61,983 nt of DNA from Bacteroidaceae bacterium (GTDB lineage: Bacteria > Bacteroidota > Bacteroidia > Bacteroidales > Bacteroidaceae), in the NCBI GenBank assembly GCA_016280445.1, contig JAEEGS010000077.1, forward strand, positions 1 through 61,983. The letters are read 5' to 3'. Below, in pieces: positions 54,852-61,983 of the stretch (position 1 is the stretch's first letter; every line of letters starts with the position of its first letter). Both the position numbers and the translations under genes were made by a program. The notes beneath the pieces are model-generated. The model saw only the letters and a list, made by a program, of their open reading frames with translations, did not search any database and was not told the DNA's origin.

Positions 54852-56359
54852 TTCTTGATGATTTTATAGGTGATACTTTCTATTTTAACAATGTGGATGC
54901 CTCGGGTCAAGCCGTCAACAGAGATTGTGAGACTACCATCCTGACCCATGCGATAGCCACCTTCGGCTTGTCCGTTGACGGTGAAGAGTTGGACGATGCT
55001 GTTGGGCGAGAAGCCTGAGAGACGGATGGCATTACCATCGAAGTTCATGGTTCCAGTTGTCTCGCCAGTCATGAGTTTCTGAACGCCCGTTTCCTCTGAG
55101 CCGTCTGACTCCAGCGATAACTTCTTCACGTCGAGTGCATCATACTCCACATCCACGGTAGCACTCTTGACAATGAACTTTTCTTCCTCAAACGTCATGT
55201 TAATCTGCTCACTCAACTTGATGTCGCTACGCTTTCCGTTGGCGAGCCAAATGGTCAGGACGTTCGGAATACCCTTCACGGTCACTTCATAAGAGTCTGT
55301 CAAGCTGGTGCCGTCAATACTGCCCGTAATCTTTGCTGTGCCTGGTCGCAAAGCCGTCACTTCACCTAAAGTGCTAACCTTAGCGACACTGTTGTTAGAA
55401 GAAGTCCATTGCAGCGTGTAGTTGGCATAGGAAGGCGTGACGGTGTAAGTAGGTCTCCAAGTGTCGCCTACATAGATGGTCTTCTTCGAGAATTCATCAG
55501 CAATATCAAATTGCTGTGGTGTTCGGTCCACATCCTTGACCGTGACTGCACAAGTGGCACTCAGACCGTTGTCCGTCGTCACTGTCACATTCGTCGTGCC
55601 AGGTTTGTTACCCGTCACCTTTCCATTCTGGTCAACGCTGGCTATCGAGGTTTTCTCCGATTTCCACGTCAGCGTGGGATTAGCATCCGAAGGTTTTAGC
55701 GTCGGATAGAGCATCTTAGAAGAATACACATCGACGTTCGCCGTAGCAGGCAACGATATCGACGTGGCAGCCACAGGAGAGGTGACAGTCACATAACATT
55801 TGGCATCGTAACCCATGTTCTGCTCGATAGTGATGGTGGCCGTACCTGTACCAACCGCTTTTACTTCACCGTAATTGTCCACAGTTGCAACGCTGTAGTT
55901 GCTCGATTTGAAAGTCAGCGTGACATTCTTCGATGGCGAGAGGGAATAACTGATATCCTGGGTCTGTCCCACCTTCATGGTCATGTTTTCATTCTGCACA
56001 TTGATGGTGACCGGGTTGCAAGTCACCGTATAAGATTCGGTGGCATCGCTCGTATAGGTTCCACTGCCGTTACTCCACTCGTATTTCACCCTACAGGTGA
56101 TGGTTTTCGAGTACTCGAAGTAAGAGGTGATTCTGACTTTCAAGCCTGTTGAGGTCTCATAGCAAGATATGCCATCCGAATACTGTCCAGACCACGTCAC
56201 ACTCTTTATTTTCGTGGCTAAGATGGACACACTGGGTTGGACTAACGTGAACTCGTCGCCAACATAGCCGCTGAAATGGGTTTGGACGGCGAAAGTGCTG
56301 ATAGGAAACATAATCGACCCAATGCAGCACAATAGCATTAGCAGGAATTTTCGTTTCAT
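54848..56359 (-). CDS. Secreted protein with bacterial Ig-like (BIG2) domains
   Basis: The start at 56359 (MKRKFLLMLLCCIGSIMF) gives 503 residues and a signal peptide; the longer frame to 56461 adds no plausible leader. After an N-terminal domain come three BIG2-like Ig repeats (about 120-380), each with the end pattern V-(D/S)-x-(N/Y/L)-G-(E/K)-V-(K/T)-x-(V/G/L). The C-terminal 80 residues (VQLFTVNGQAEGGYRMGQDG, ...LTRGIHIVKIES) resemble a type 9 secretion sorting domain. It is likely surface-exposed and adhesive. Confidence 0.85.
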   Translation of the reverse strand: MKRKFLLMLLCCIGSIMFPISTFAVQTHFSGYVGDEFTLVQPSVSILATKIKSVTWSGQYSDGISCYETSTGLKVRITSYFEYSKTITCRVKYEWSNGSGTYTSDATESYTVTCNPVTINVQNENMTMKVGQTQDISYSLSPSKNVTLTFKSSNYSVATVDNYGEVKAVGTGTATITIEQNMGYDAKCYVTVTSPVAATSISLPATANVDVYSSKMLYPTLKPSDANPTLTWKSEKTSIASVDQNGKVTGNKPGTTNVTVTTDNGLSATCAVTVKDVDRTPQQFDIADEFSKKTIYVGDTWRPTYTVTPSYANYTLQWTSSNNSVAKVSTLGEVTALRPGTAKITGSIDGTSLTDSYEVTVKGIPNVLTIWLANGKRSDIKLSEQINMTFEEEKFIVKSATVDVEYDALDVKKLSLESDGSEETGVQKLMTGETTGTMNFDGNAIRLSGFSPNSIVQLFTVNGQAEGGYRMGQDGSLTISVDGLTRGIHIVKIESITYKIIKK

Positions 56360-56477
56360 AATACCGCTGGTTGAATAGTTTATATTACATATTGCACATA
56401 ATGCTCGTGTGGAAACAATTGTCCTTCTATTCGTATTGGCACAAAAAGAAAACGTGGACAATTACTTGATCGTCTAC

Positions 56478-56595
56478 GTTCTTCGAGGTATCGCCAAACA
56501 CCTATGCACCATATACGAGTAAAAGCCCACGCATCAGCGTGAGCATCCTTGCTTTTACTCTTGGTGCTCTTCTTTGTTGGCGATTTTCGAAGAAC
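56478..56595. repeat. Long imperfect inverted repeat (118 bp)
   Basis: The arms begin GTTCTTCGA (56478-56486) and end TCGAAGAAC (56587-56595). Moving inward, ATCGCCAA pairs with TTGGCGAT, GCACC with GGTGC, GAGTAAAAGC (56517-56526) with GCTTTTACTC (56551-56560), and CCACGC with GCGTG. Bulges separate the stems. The region 56360-56674 has no gene; it holds this structure and a small hairpin AAGCG/GCTT followed by T's at 56604-56622. Confidence 0.75.
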
Positions 56596-56674
56596 AAGAT
56601 TCTAAGCGGACGCTTCTTTTTTATATGTCTTTATGTTTTGATGTTACATAGGCAGTTGGGTGTTGGTTATTGGA

Positions 56675-56938
56675 CTAAAGGGTTTTTACAACACTCATAA
56701 ATTCGGCCAGAGTTCTGACATCAACTTGTGGGAACTGGTAGTGTTTAAGTTCCTCAAAGTGGTGGTCATTGCTGACTATATAGGTAGCTCCCGCTGTGAC
56801 AGCACAATCAACGAACTTGTTGTCGTCGGGGTCTGCCGTAATCAGGTTAAGTGCTATGAGAGCTTTCCATACTTCCTAATAAGCAGCTTTTGGAAAGACG
56901 ATTTGCAAGATACAATTCGTGTCCAGGACTACTTTCAT
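56675..56938 (-). pseudogene. Broken PIN-domain toxin gene
   Basis: Read on the minus strand from 56938: MKVVLDTNCILQIVFPKAAY, then a TAG stop, then EVWKALIALNLITADPDDNK, FVDCAVTAGATYIVSNDHHF and EELKHYQFPQVDVRTLAEFM. This is a PIN ribonuclease: N-terminal Asp in LDTN, and ADPDDNKFVDCA with VSNDHHF near the end. Compared with full PIN toxins of about 135-140 residues, some 50 residues in the middle are missing, in addition to the nonsense codon. Its ATG overlaps the antitoxin stop (ATGA). Confidence 0.85.
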
Positions 56939-57153
56939 CTATATGGGAGACGTTCGTGAATATTTGCCAATTCATCCAGCTTCTGCTGGTCAAGACCAAG
57001 TTTATCCCATAACTCATTTGCCCGACTCTCCACTTTCTTTTGAAAGTAGTCAGACAAGACCTTTTGCACCTCTTTAAGTTCCTGCTCTGAGTTCATGCGT
57101 GCAAACATCTGTAGCAGATATAACTGAATGGGGTTAAAAACGGTTGCTTCCAT
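56935..57153 (-). CDS. Antitoxin partner of a PIN toxin
   Basis: A 72-residue protein, MEATVFNPIQLYLLQMFARM at the start, then a long charged helix (SEQELKEVQKVLSDYFQKKVESR) and LDELANIHERLPYR. This is the usual form of the antitoxin found before PIN genes in Bacteroidales. The gene is intact while the toxin is broken. A -7 element TATATTTGC (about 57182-57190, minus strand) lies upstream. Confidence 0.8.
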   Translation of the reverse strand: MEATVFNPIQLYLLQMFARMNSEQELKEVQKVLSDYFQKKVESRANELWDKLGLDQQKLDELANIHERLPYR

Positions 57154-57338
57154 GATTGGTGTCGTTTATGGTTTTCTGGTTGCAAATATACAACATATTT
57201 TTCATAAACAAATGTTTTTGAGGAAAAAATTGTGGTTGGCGGGATTTGGGGCGATGAAAGGGCTGGTGTGGGCTCACAGACGTAGCCTCCGCTGGCGTAC
57301 ACCCACTACCTCCTCTGGAGCACACTCACAGCCTCTGA

Positions 57339-57430
57339 ATCGATGTCGTCGAGGTCGACAAATCGACGTCGTCGACATCGACTGACCAACGTCGACGAGG
57401 TCGGCAAACCGATGTCGACGATGTCGGTTT
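57339..57430. repeat. Array of four 23-bp tandem units rich in GTCGAC words
   Basis: Units start at 57339, 57362, 57385 and 57408, each 23 bases. They begin ATCGA or ACC(A/G)A and contain GTCGTCGA or GTCGACGA followed by GGTCG or ATCG. Every unit has local dyads (GTCGAC, TCGACGTCGTCGA). No unit is identical to another. Confidence 0.75.
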
Positions 57431-57435
57431 TGAGG

Positions 57436-57573
57436 CAGTGGAAGGGAGGAATGGGAGGCTGTGGCGTTGAGGTAACGGAGGATGTGGCGTTAGGGTAACG
57501 GAGGATGTGGCGTTGAGATAACGGAGGATGTGACGCAAGAGCACTGGAGGTGATGGCACAAAGGGCTGCGGAT
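57436..57573. repeat. Array of four to six 23-bp tandem units (GTGGCGTTGAGGTAACGG type)
   Basis: Four clear units start at 57459, 57482, 57505 and 57528: (A/C)TGTGGCGTT(G/A)(A/G)GGTAACGGAGG, split here for length. The one before (57436) matches 16 of 23 positions; the one after (57551) matches weakly. It directly follows the array at 57339. The whole region 57154-57805 holds these two arrays, the hairpin at 57581, the antitoxin promoter and the gyrA promoter, but no gene. Confidence 0.8.
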
Positions 57574-57580
57574 TGGCGGA

Positions 57581-57619
57581 AAGTGCGCTGAAATGCCCCG
57601 TATGCGTTTCAGCACACTT
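57581..57619. repeat. Strong hairpin downstream of the 23-bp arrays
   Basis: AAGTGCGCTGAAATGC (57581-57596) pairs with GCGTTTCAGCACACTT (57604-57619) around a seven-base loop. The two non-matching positions become G-U pairs on one strand, consistent with an RNA structure. Confidence 0.6.
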
Positions 57620-57723
57620 CTTCGGCACCCCCTCGAAAATGACTAAAAAATTCAAAAACGAGGCTCTTTGGGGCAAAAATGGGGATTTGATGTTTTAAGA
57701 AGGGTTAAAAAGGGGGTCTTTTC

Positions 57724-57754
57724 TTGGTAGTGTCGGAAGGAATCGCTAACTTTG
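57724..57754 (+). promoter_or_regulatory. gyrA promoter
   Basis: TTG (57724-57726), 20 bases, TAACTTTG (57747-57754). The leader is about 45 bases. Confidence 0.8.
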
Positions 57755-57805
57755 TACACATATTTAATATATAGAGGACAAACAAAAAACATTCAATCAT
57801 AATCA

Positions 57806-60376
57806 ATGGAAGATTTAGACAGAATCATTAAAGTTGAGATTAACGAAACGATGAAGAAGAGCTACATCGACTACTCGATGTCGGTGATTGTGGCTCGTGC
57901 GCTTCCTGAAGTTCGTGACGGTTTCAAGCCCGTGCACCGTCGTATTCTCTACTCAATGGACAAGCACGGCAACACGTCGGACAAGCCAACTGTGAAGTGC
58001 GCCCGTATCGTGGGTGATGTGCTGGGTCACTTGCACCCACACGGCGACTCGTCGGTGTATGGCGCGCTGGTGCGTCTGGCTCAGCCTTGGGCGATGCGCT
58101 ACACGCTGGTGGATGGACAGGGTAACTTCGGCTCTGTGGATGGTGATGGTGCTGCGGCCATGCGTTACACGGAGGCTCGCCTCAGCAAGATTGGTGAGGC
58201 CATGCTTCAAGATATTGACAAGGAAACGGTGGACATGGTGGACAACTTCGACAACTCGGAGAAGGAACCGACCGTGCTGCCTACCCGCATCCCGAACCTC
58301 CTGGTGAACGGTGCAACGGGTATCGCTGTGGGTATGGCGACCAACATTCCTACGCACAATCTGAGCGAGGTGATTGATGGTTGCGTGGCTTACATCGACA
58401 ATCCTGAACTGACGAGCACGGACCTGATGCAGTACATCAAGGGTCCTGACTTCCCTACCGGCGGCATCATCTGCGGTGTGGACGGCATCAGGGACGCTTA
58501 CGAGACTGGTCGCGGTCGCATCGTGGTTCGTTCGAAGACTGAAATTGAAACTGAGGGTACACACGACAAGATTATCGTGAGCGAGATACCTTACAACGTG
58601 AACAAGTCGGAGCTGATCAAGAAGATTGCTGCGTTGGTGAACGAGAAGAAGATTGACGGCATCAGCAACGTGAACGACGAATCGGACCGCGAGGGTATGC
58701 GCATCGTCATCGACATCAAGCGTGAAGCCAACGCCAACGTGGTGCGCAACAAACTCTTCAAACTGACCGACCTGCAGAGCACCTTCGCCGTGAACTGCAT
58801 CGCCATCGCTGACCGCCGTCCGAAGCAACTCTCGCTGAAGGACTGCATCCGCTACTTTGTGAACCATCGCCACGATGTGGTGATTCGCCGCACAAAGTTT
58901 GACAAGCAGAAAGCCGAGGAGCGTGCACACTTGCTCGAAGCACTCATCATCGCCAGCGACAACATCGACGAAGTGGTACAAATCATCAAGTCGTCGGCAA
59001 CTCCACAGGAGGCTCAGACACGACTGATGGAACGTTTCGGATTCGATGAACCACAGGCGAAGTACGTGGTCGACATGCGACTCAGCCAGCTGACAGGTCT
59101 GCAGCAGGAAAAACTGCATGCTGAGTATAATGACCTGATGAAGTTGATTGAATACCTCCAGCAGATTCTGGATGACCCGGAACTGTGCAAGAAGGTGATG
59201 AAGGACGAACTTCTCGAGGTGAAGGAGAAGTGGGGCGACGAGCGCAAGACCGAAATCGACGTGACAGCCAGCGAGAACTTCGACCCAGAGCAGTTCTATG
59301 CAAAGGAAGAGGTTGTTGTGACAGTCAGCCACCTCGGCTACATCAAGCGCACCACCCTCACCGAGTTCCGCACGCAGGCCCGTGGTGGCATCGGTGTGAA
59401 AGGCGGTACGGCACGCGACAAGGACTTCATCGAGTTCATCTATCCGGCCAACACGCACAACACCATGATGTTCTTCACACAGAAGGGTCGCTGCTTCTGG
59501 ATGAAGGTGTACAACATCCCAGAAGGTTCACGCACCGACAAGGGTCGTGCCATCCAGAACCTGCTGAACATCGACAGCGACGACAAGGTGACGGCATTCA
59601 TCTGCATCGAGAACATCAACGATGAAGAATGGGTGAACAGCCACAACCTCATCTTCTGCACCCGCCAGGGCATCATCAAGAAGACGGCATTTGTCAACTA
59701 CTCACGTCCACGCAACAATGGTATCATCGCCATCAATCTGAACGAGGGCGACGAAGTGGTTGAAGTGCTCCTCACCAGCGGCAAGGACGAGATTCTGATT
59801 GCCAACCGCAACGGTCGCGCCATCCGCTTCAACGAAAGCACAGTACGCAACATGGGACGTGGTGCAACTGGTGTGAAGGCCATGCGTCTCGACGAGGATG
59901 AGGAAGACCAGATTGTCGGCATGATTGCACTCACGAAACCAGAGGGTTACGATGAGAACGCAGAAGATAATGAAACCGACAACGAAGAATTCTATCCAGA
60001 CATGCCAACCGTGCTTGTGCTCTCGGAGAAGGGTGTCGGCAAGCGCTCCACCATTGGCGAGTATCGCATCACGAACCGCAACGGTAAGGGTGTCAAGACC
60101 ATCAACATCACCGAGAAGACCGGCAAACTGGTGGCCATCAAGAAGGTGATGGAGGATGAGGACATCATGATTATCAACAAGAGCGGCGTGACAATTCGTC
60201 TGGCTGTCAGCGACATCAAGAAGTCTTCACGCAACACGCAAGGTGTGAAACTCATCGACATTCAGAAGCGCAACGACGTCATCAGTTCTGTCTGCGTGGT
60301 GGAACACTCGGAAGAGCCTGATGACCTGAATGAAGAAGGTGCAGAGACTCCTGAAGCAAGCAACACGCAAGAATAA
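57806..60376 (+). CDS. gyrA: DNA gyrase subunit A
   Basis: An 856-residue protein. The winged-helix breakage-reunion domain has the catalytic Tyr in [12 protein letters not shown], and the C-terminal part (about 500-820) holds the beta-pinwheel blades with the GyrA-box-like [11 protein letters not shown] and [11 protein letters not shown]. An acidic tail ends it. In the quinolone region ([14 protein letters not shown]) the position equal to E. coli Ser83 is Ser82, and that equal to Asp87 is Gly86. It introduces negative supercoils with GyrB. Confidence 0.97.
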   Translation: MEDLDRIIKVEINETMKKSYIDYSMSVIVARALPEVRDGFKPVHRRILYSMDKHGNTSDKPTVKCARIVGDVLGHLHPHGDSSVYGALVRLAQPWAMRYTLVDGQGNFGSVDGDGAAAMRYTEARLSKIGEAMLQDIDKETVDMVDNFDNSEKEPTVLPTRIPNLLVNGATGIAVGMATNIPTHNLSEVIDGCVAYIDNPELTSTDLMQYIKGPDFPTGGIICGVDGIRDAYETGRGRIVVRSKTEIETEGTHDKIIVSEIPYNVNKSELIKKIAALVNEKKIDGISNVNDESDREGMRIVIDIKREANANVVRNKLFKLTDLQSTFAVNCIAIADRRPKQLSLKDCIRYFVNHRHDVVIRRTKFDKQKAEERAHLLEALIIASDNIDEVVQIIKSSATPQEAQTRLMERFGFDEPQAKYVVDMRLSQLTGLQQEKLHAEYNDLMKLIEYLQQILDDPELCKKVMKDELLEVKEKWGDERKTEIDVTASENFDPEQFYAKEEVVVTVSHLGYIKRTTLTEFRTQARGGIGVKGGTARDKDFIEFIYPANTHNTMMFFTQKGRCFWMKVYNIPEGSRTDKGRAIQNLLNIDSDDKVTAFICIENINDEEWVNSHNLIFCTRQGIIKKTAFVNYSRPRNNGIIAINLNEGDEVVEVLLTSGKDEILIANRNGRAIRFNESTVRNMGRGATGVKAMRLDEDEEDQIVGMIALTKPEGYDENAEDNETDNEEFYPDMPTVLVLSEKGVGKRSTIGEYRITNRNGKGVKTINITEKTGKLVAIKKVMEDEDIMIINKSGVTIRLAVSDIKKSSRNTQGVKLIDIQKRNDVISSVCVVEHSEEPDDLNEEGAETPEASNTQE

Positions 60377-60416
60377 CAAATAACCTGATTTATAAACTTT
60401 TAAAACCTAATCAATT

Positions 60417-61727
60417 ATGAAAAAATTAGTTTTGATGATGGTAGGCCTTTTCCTCATCGGTGGCACAGCATTGGCACAGGACAAGGAAGCGCTGAAGGCC
60501 GAAAAAGAGGCAAGAAAAGCCGCAGAATCGACGTTCAAGAAGGCCAAATCAACTTACGAGATGTCCATTCCAAACCAACAGTATGGACGTAAGGAGACCG
60601 ACTTCAGCAAACTGGATACAGCTGTACCTCTCATTGAGTCGGCCATAACCAACGAGTACACCAAAAACGAAGCGCCAACTTGGAAAGTGGCAGCCGACAT
60701 CTACCAGGAATACTACAAGGTTCAGGAAAATGCGGTGAAGGCTGACCCCGATAATGACCAAGCAAAAAAGCAGTTCATCGAGACAGCCTCCAAACTGCTC
60801 AATGCCTGCGTGAAATACGACTCGCTGCTGACTTTGGATCCAAAGATGAAGGCAGAAGAGAAGAAAGCACAACACACACAGTACCAGAACATGGCTGTCA
60901 ATCCTGCCGGACAACTGTTGCAGGCAACACAGAACTACTCTAACAGCGAAAATCAGGCAGATCTGAAACTGGCTACAAAATACGCTGAGCAGTTCCTGAG
61001 CGCCATGAATTCGTCTCTGATGGCTGACTTCAAAAATGACAGAATTAACATCGAAGACTGGAAGACCTATGCAAAAGCATTCCGTGCACAAGCCTATAAG
61101 GGTTTACCAGACACACCAGAGGAAACTATCGTGGCAGTATACGAAGAGATGATGCAAACCAACTACAAACCAGTAGCATACAGCGCACTCATTTCCTATT
61201 ACATCGAAAAGGAGAACTCAGCAAAGGTGTGCAAATATCTGCAGGAAGCCATTGATGCATTGAAAGGAAATGCGGAATGGAATGATCATCGTTCTCAATT
61301 TGCGTTCATGCTGATGCAGAGACAGTTCCAGGGAGGAGACAAGGAAGGTTTCAGAAAAACCATTCAACTGATAAAAGCAGAATTTGCCGACAATGAAAAT
61401 GCCATCAACGCCTATCTGATGGAAGGTCAAATGGCATTCGAAGACAAGGAATACGACAAGGCCAAAGGCATCTTCCTGGAAGCCAAAGAAAAATATCCAG
61501 ACGAATCAAGATGCCTTATGATGGCTGCACGTTCCGCATGGATGAAAGCACAAGTTGGCGGTTCAAAGAAGCCAGACATGGATGAAGCCATCAAACTCTT
61601 CAAGCAACTCGAAGCCGAGAATCCATCGGAACCCGAAATGTGGGGAGAAGCACTTTACATCCTCTACAACAACACACAACAGATGAATCTTGCCGCACAA
61701 TACAAGAAGTATTATAAGGCAAACTAA
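60417..61727 (+). CDS. Secreted TPR-repeat protein
   Basis: A 436-residue protein with signal peptide (MKKLVLMMVGLFLIGGTALAQ) and a mostly helical body. A Lys/Ala/Glu-rich helix (KEALKAEKEARKAAESTFKKA) comes first, then tetratricopeptide-like helix pairs, clearest at the C-terminus (LMEGQMAFEDKEYDKAKGIF and CLMMAARSAWMKAQ). Likely a periplasmic scaffold of unknown partner. It is 40 bases after gyrA with no clear promoter, so it may be co-transcribed. Confidence 0.85.
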   Translation: MKKLVLMMVGLFLIGGTALAQDKEALKAEKEARKAAESTFKKAKSTYEMSIPNQQYGRKETDFSKLDTAVPLIESAITNEYTKNEAPTWKVAADIYQEYYKVQENAVKADPDNDQAKKQFIETASKLLNACVKYDSLLTLDPKMKAEEKKAQHTQYQNMAVNPAGQLLQATQNYSNSENQADLKLATKYAEQFLSAMNSSLMADFKNDRINIEDWKTYAKAFRAQAYKGLPDTPEETIVAVYEEMMQTNYKPVAYSALISYYIEKENSAKVCKYLQEAIDALKGNAEWNDHRSQFAFMLMQRQFQGGDKEGFRKTIQLIKAEFADNENAINAYLMEGQMAFEDKEYDKAKGIFLEAKEKYPDESRCLMMAARSAWMKAQVGGSKKPDMDEAIKLFKQLEAENPSEPEMWGEALYILYNNTQQMNLAAQYKKYYKAN

Positions 61728-61776
61728 TTGAGTTCAAATAAAAGTGCGTGTCAAAAACACGCCAGACACATAAATG

Positions 61777-61817
61777 ACACCCCCGTTACCTACCAATTGG
61801 TAACGGGGGTGTTTTTG
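61777..61817 (+). terminator. Terminator after the TPR protein gene
   Basis: Perfect 14-bp stem ACACCCCCGTTACC/GGTAACGGGGGTGT, eight-base loop and T-run. Confidence 0.93.
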
Positions 61818-61848
61818 AGACACACCTTCATTATCCACAAACAAAAAA

Positions 61849-61878
61849 GACTCCCCGGAGCATCAGCTCCAGGGAGTC
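61849..61878 (-). terminator. Terminator of the rRNA operon
   Basis: Stem GACTCCC-x-GGAGC/GCTCC-x-GGGAGTC with one mismatch and a four-base loop; in the minus direction a T-run follows (A-run 61843-61848). Confidence 0.85.
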
Positions 61879-61885
61879 TCACAAG

Positions 61886-61983
61886 AAGGCGGCGACCTAC
61901 TCTCCCGCATTGCGGTGCAGTACCATCGGCGCGCCCGGGCTTAACTTCTCTGTTCGGGATGGGAAGAGGTGGAACACCGGGGC
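61886..61983 (-). rRNA. rrf: 5S rRNA, 3' part (5' end beyond the window)
   Basis: On the minus strand the segment reads CCGGTGTTCCACCTCTTCCC, ATCCCGAACAGAGAAGTTAA, GCCCGGGCGCGCCGATGGTA, CTGC, then GGGAGAGTAGGTCGCCGCC, which is the conserved core and 3' half of bacterial 5S rRNA. The gene runs off the right edge, so an rRNA operon oriented toward this window lies beyond it. The exact 3' end is uncertain by a few bases. Confidence 0.92.

Noticed and set aside
56660-56959. 99-codon plus-strand frame
   Set aside because: It lies opposite the PIN pseudogene, whose translation on the minus strand is clearly conserved.
57326-57676. 116-codon minus-strand frame across the repeat arrays
   Set aside because: It translates the 23-bp repeats and the hairpin (SVDVDDVDLSTSTTS-like sequence); no promoter and period 23 breaks any codon-level repeat.
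57953-59458. 501-codon open frame opposite to gyrA
   Set aside because: It is the mirror of gyrA codons (poor protein composition, rich in H/V/L/R) and has no promoter or family. Similar antisense frames opposite 544-1635, 30275-33178 and 46511-48358 were rejected for the same reason.

Overview
This window comes from a member of the Bacteroidota, order Bacteroidales, most likely a Prevotella-like gut or oral species. The promoters show the Bacteroidota pattern: TTG, then 19-21 bases, then TAnnTTTG(C). They are found upstream of many genes and there are no clear Shine-Dalgarno sites. Supporting gene content includes a two-subunit methylmalonyl-CoA mutase, secreted GH43 and GH2 glycosidases, a DUF4836-type lipoprotein, a 'GLPSGTLWA' domain protein and a PIN/antitoxin pair of Bacteroidales type. 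No phage, IS transposase, integrase or CRISPR-cas locus is visible. The window is chromosomal and mostly housekeeping, but its intergenic DNA is unusually structured.

Layout. 1-3.5 kb: thioredoxin-like proteins, a two-gene cassette of small unknown proteins between 21-bp direct repeats, gene debris and an M15 peptidase. 3.5-5.5 kb: tRNA-Ser(CGA), a structured non-coding RNA with its own promoter, and degQ. 5.9-8.4 kb: an outer-membrane polysaccharide export lipoprotein and guaA. 8.4-8.8 kb: promoter-driven 21-bp repeat element A. 8.8-12.4 kb: an SDR enzyme and a partner-switching pair (sensor/PP2C phosphatase/anti-sigma kinase fusion plus STAS protein). 12.4-20.7 kb: a tightly packed minus-strand eight-gene run, map-tsaD-rsmE-DUF4836-ABC ATPase-ABC permease-(AmgK-RapZ fusion)-MurU-like. 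20.8-25.9 kb: lipoproteins and a large secreted protein. 25.9-28.9 kb: Lrp regulator, maf, kdsC, DUF2520-type protein, nitroreductase. 29-39.5 kb: mltG, GH43, GH2, nadE, ettA. 39.5-45.1 kb: nuclease-helicase, pyrD, pyrK and a secreted nuclease (minus strand). 45.2-53.9 kb: tRNA-Thr(CGT), ruvC, repeat element B, mutAB, PBP1A, kdsB. 54-57.2 kb: two secreted proteins, a long inverted repeat, a broken PIN toxin and its antitoxin. 57.3-61.98 kb: composite repeat arrays, gyrA, a TPR protein and the 3' part of a 5S rRNA gene (minus strand).

How the parts fit. The envelope is a theme: MltG, PBP1A, M15 peptidase and MurNAc-recycling-type AmgK/MurU for peptidoglycan; KdsB and KdsC for Kdo; DegQ for periplasmic quality control. 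The AmgK homologue carries a C-terminal RapZ domain, which links wall-sugar recycling to an amino-sugar sensing fold.

The strongest unexplained signal is in the gaps between genes. At five places there are short arrays (3-6 units) of degenerate tandem repeats with a strict 21- or 23-bp period. Unit sequence differs from array to array while period and copy number stay similar. Two arrays (8.57 kb and 46.01 kb) are sister copies, each behind an almost identical promoter and each able to form the same long hairpin. Three further junctions between minus-strand genes are filled with an octamer repeat that supplies the stop codon of the upstream gene.
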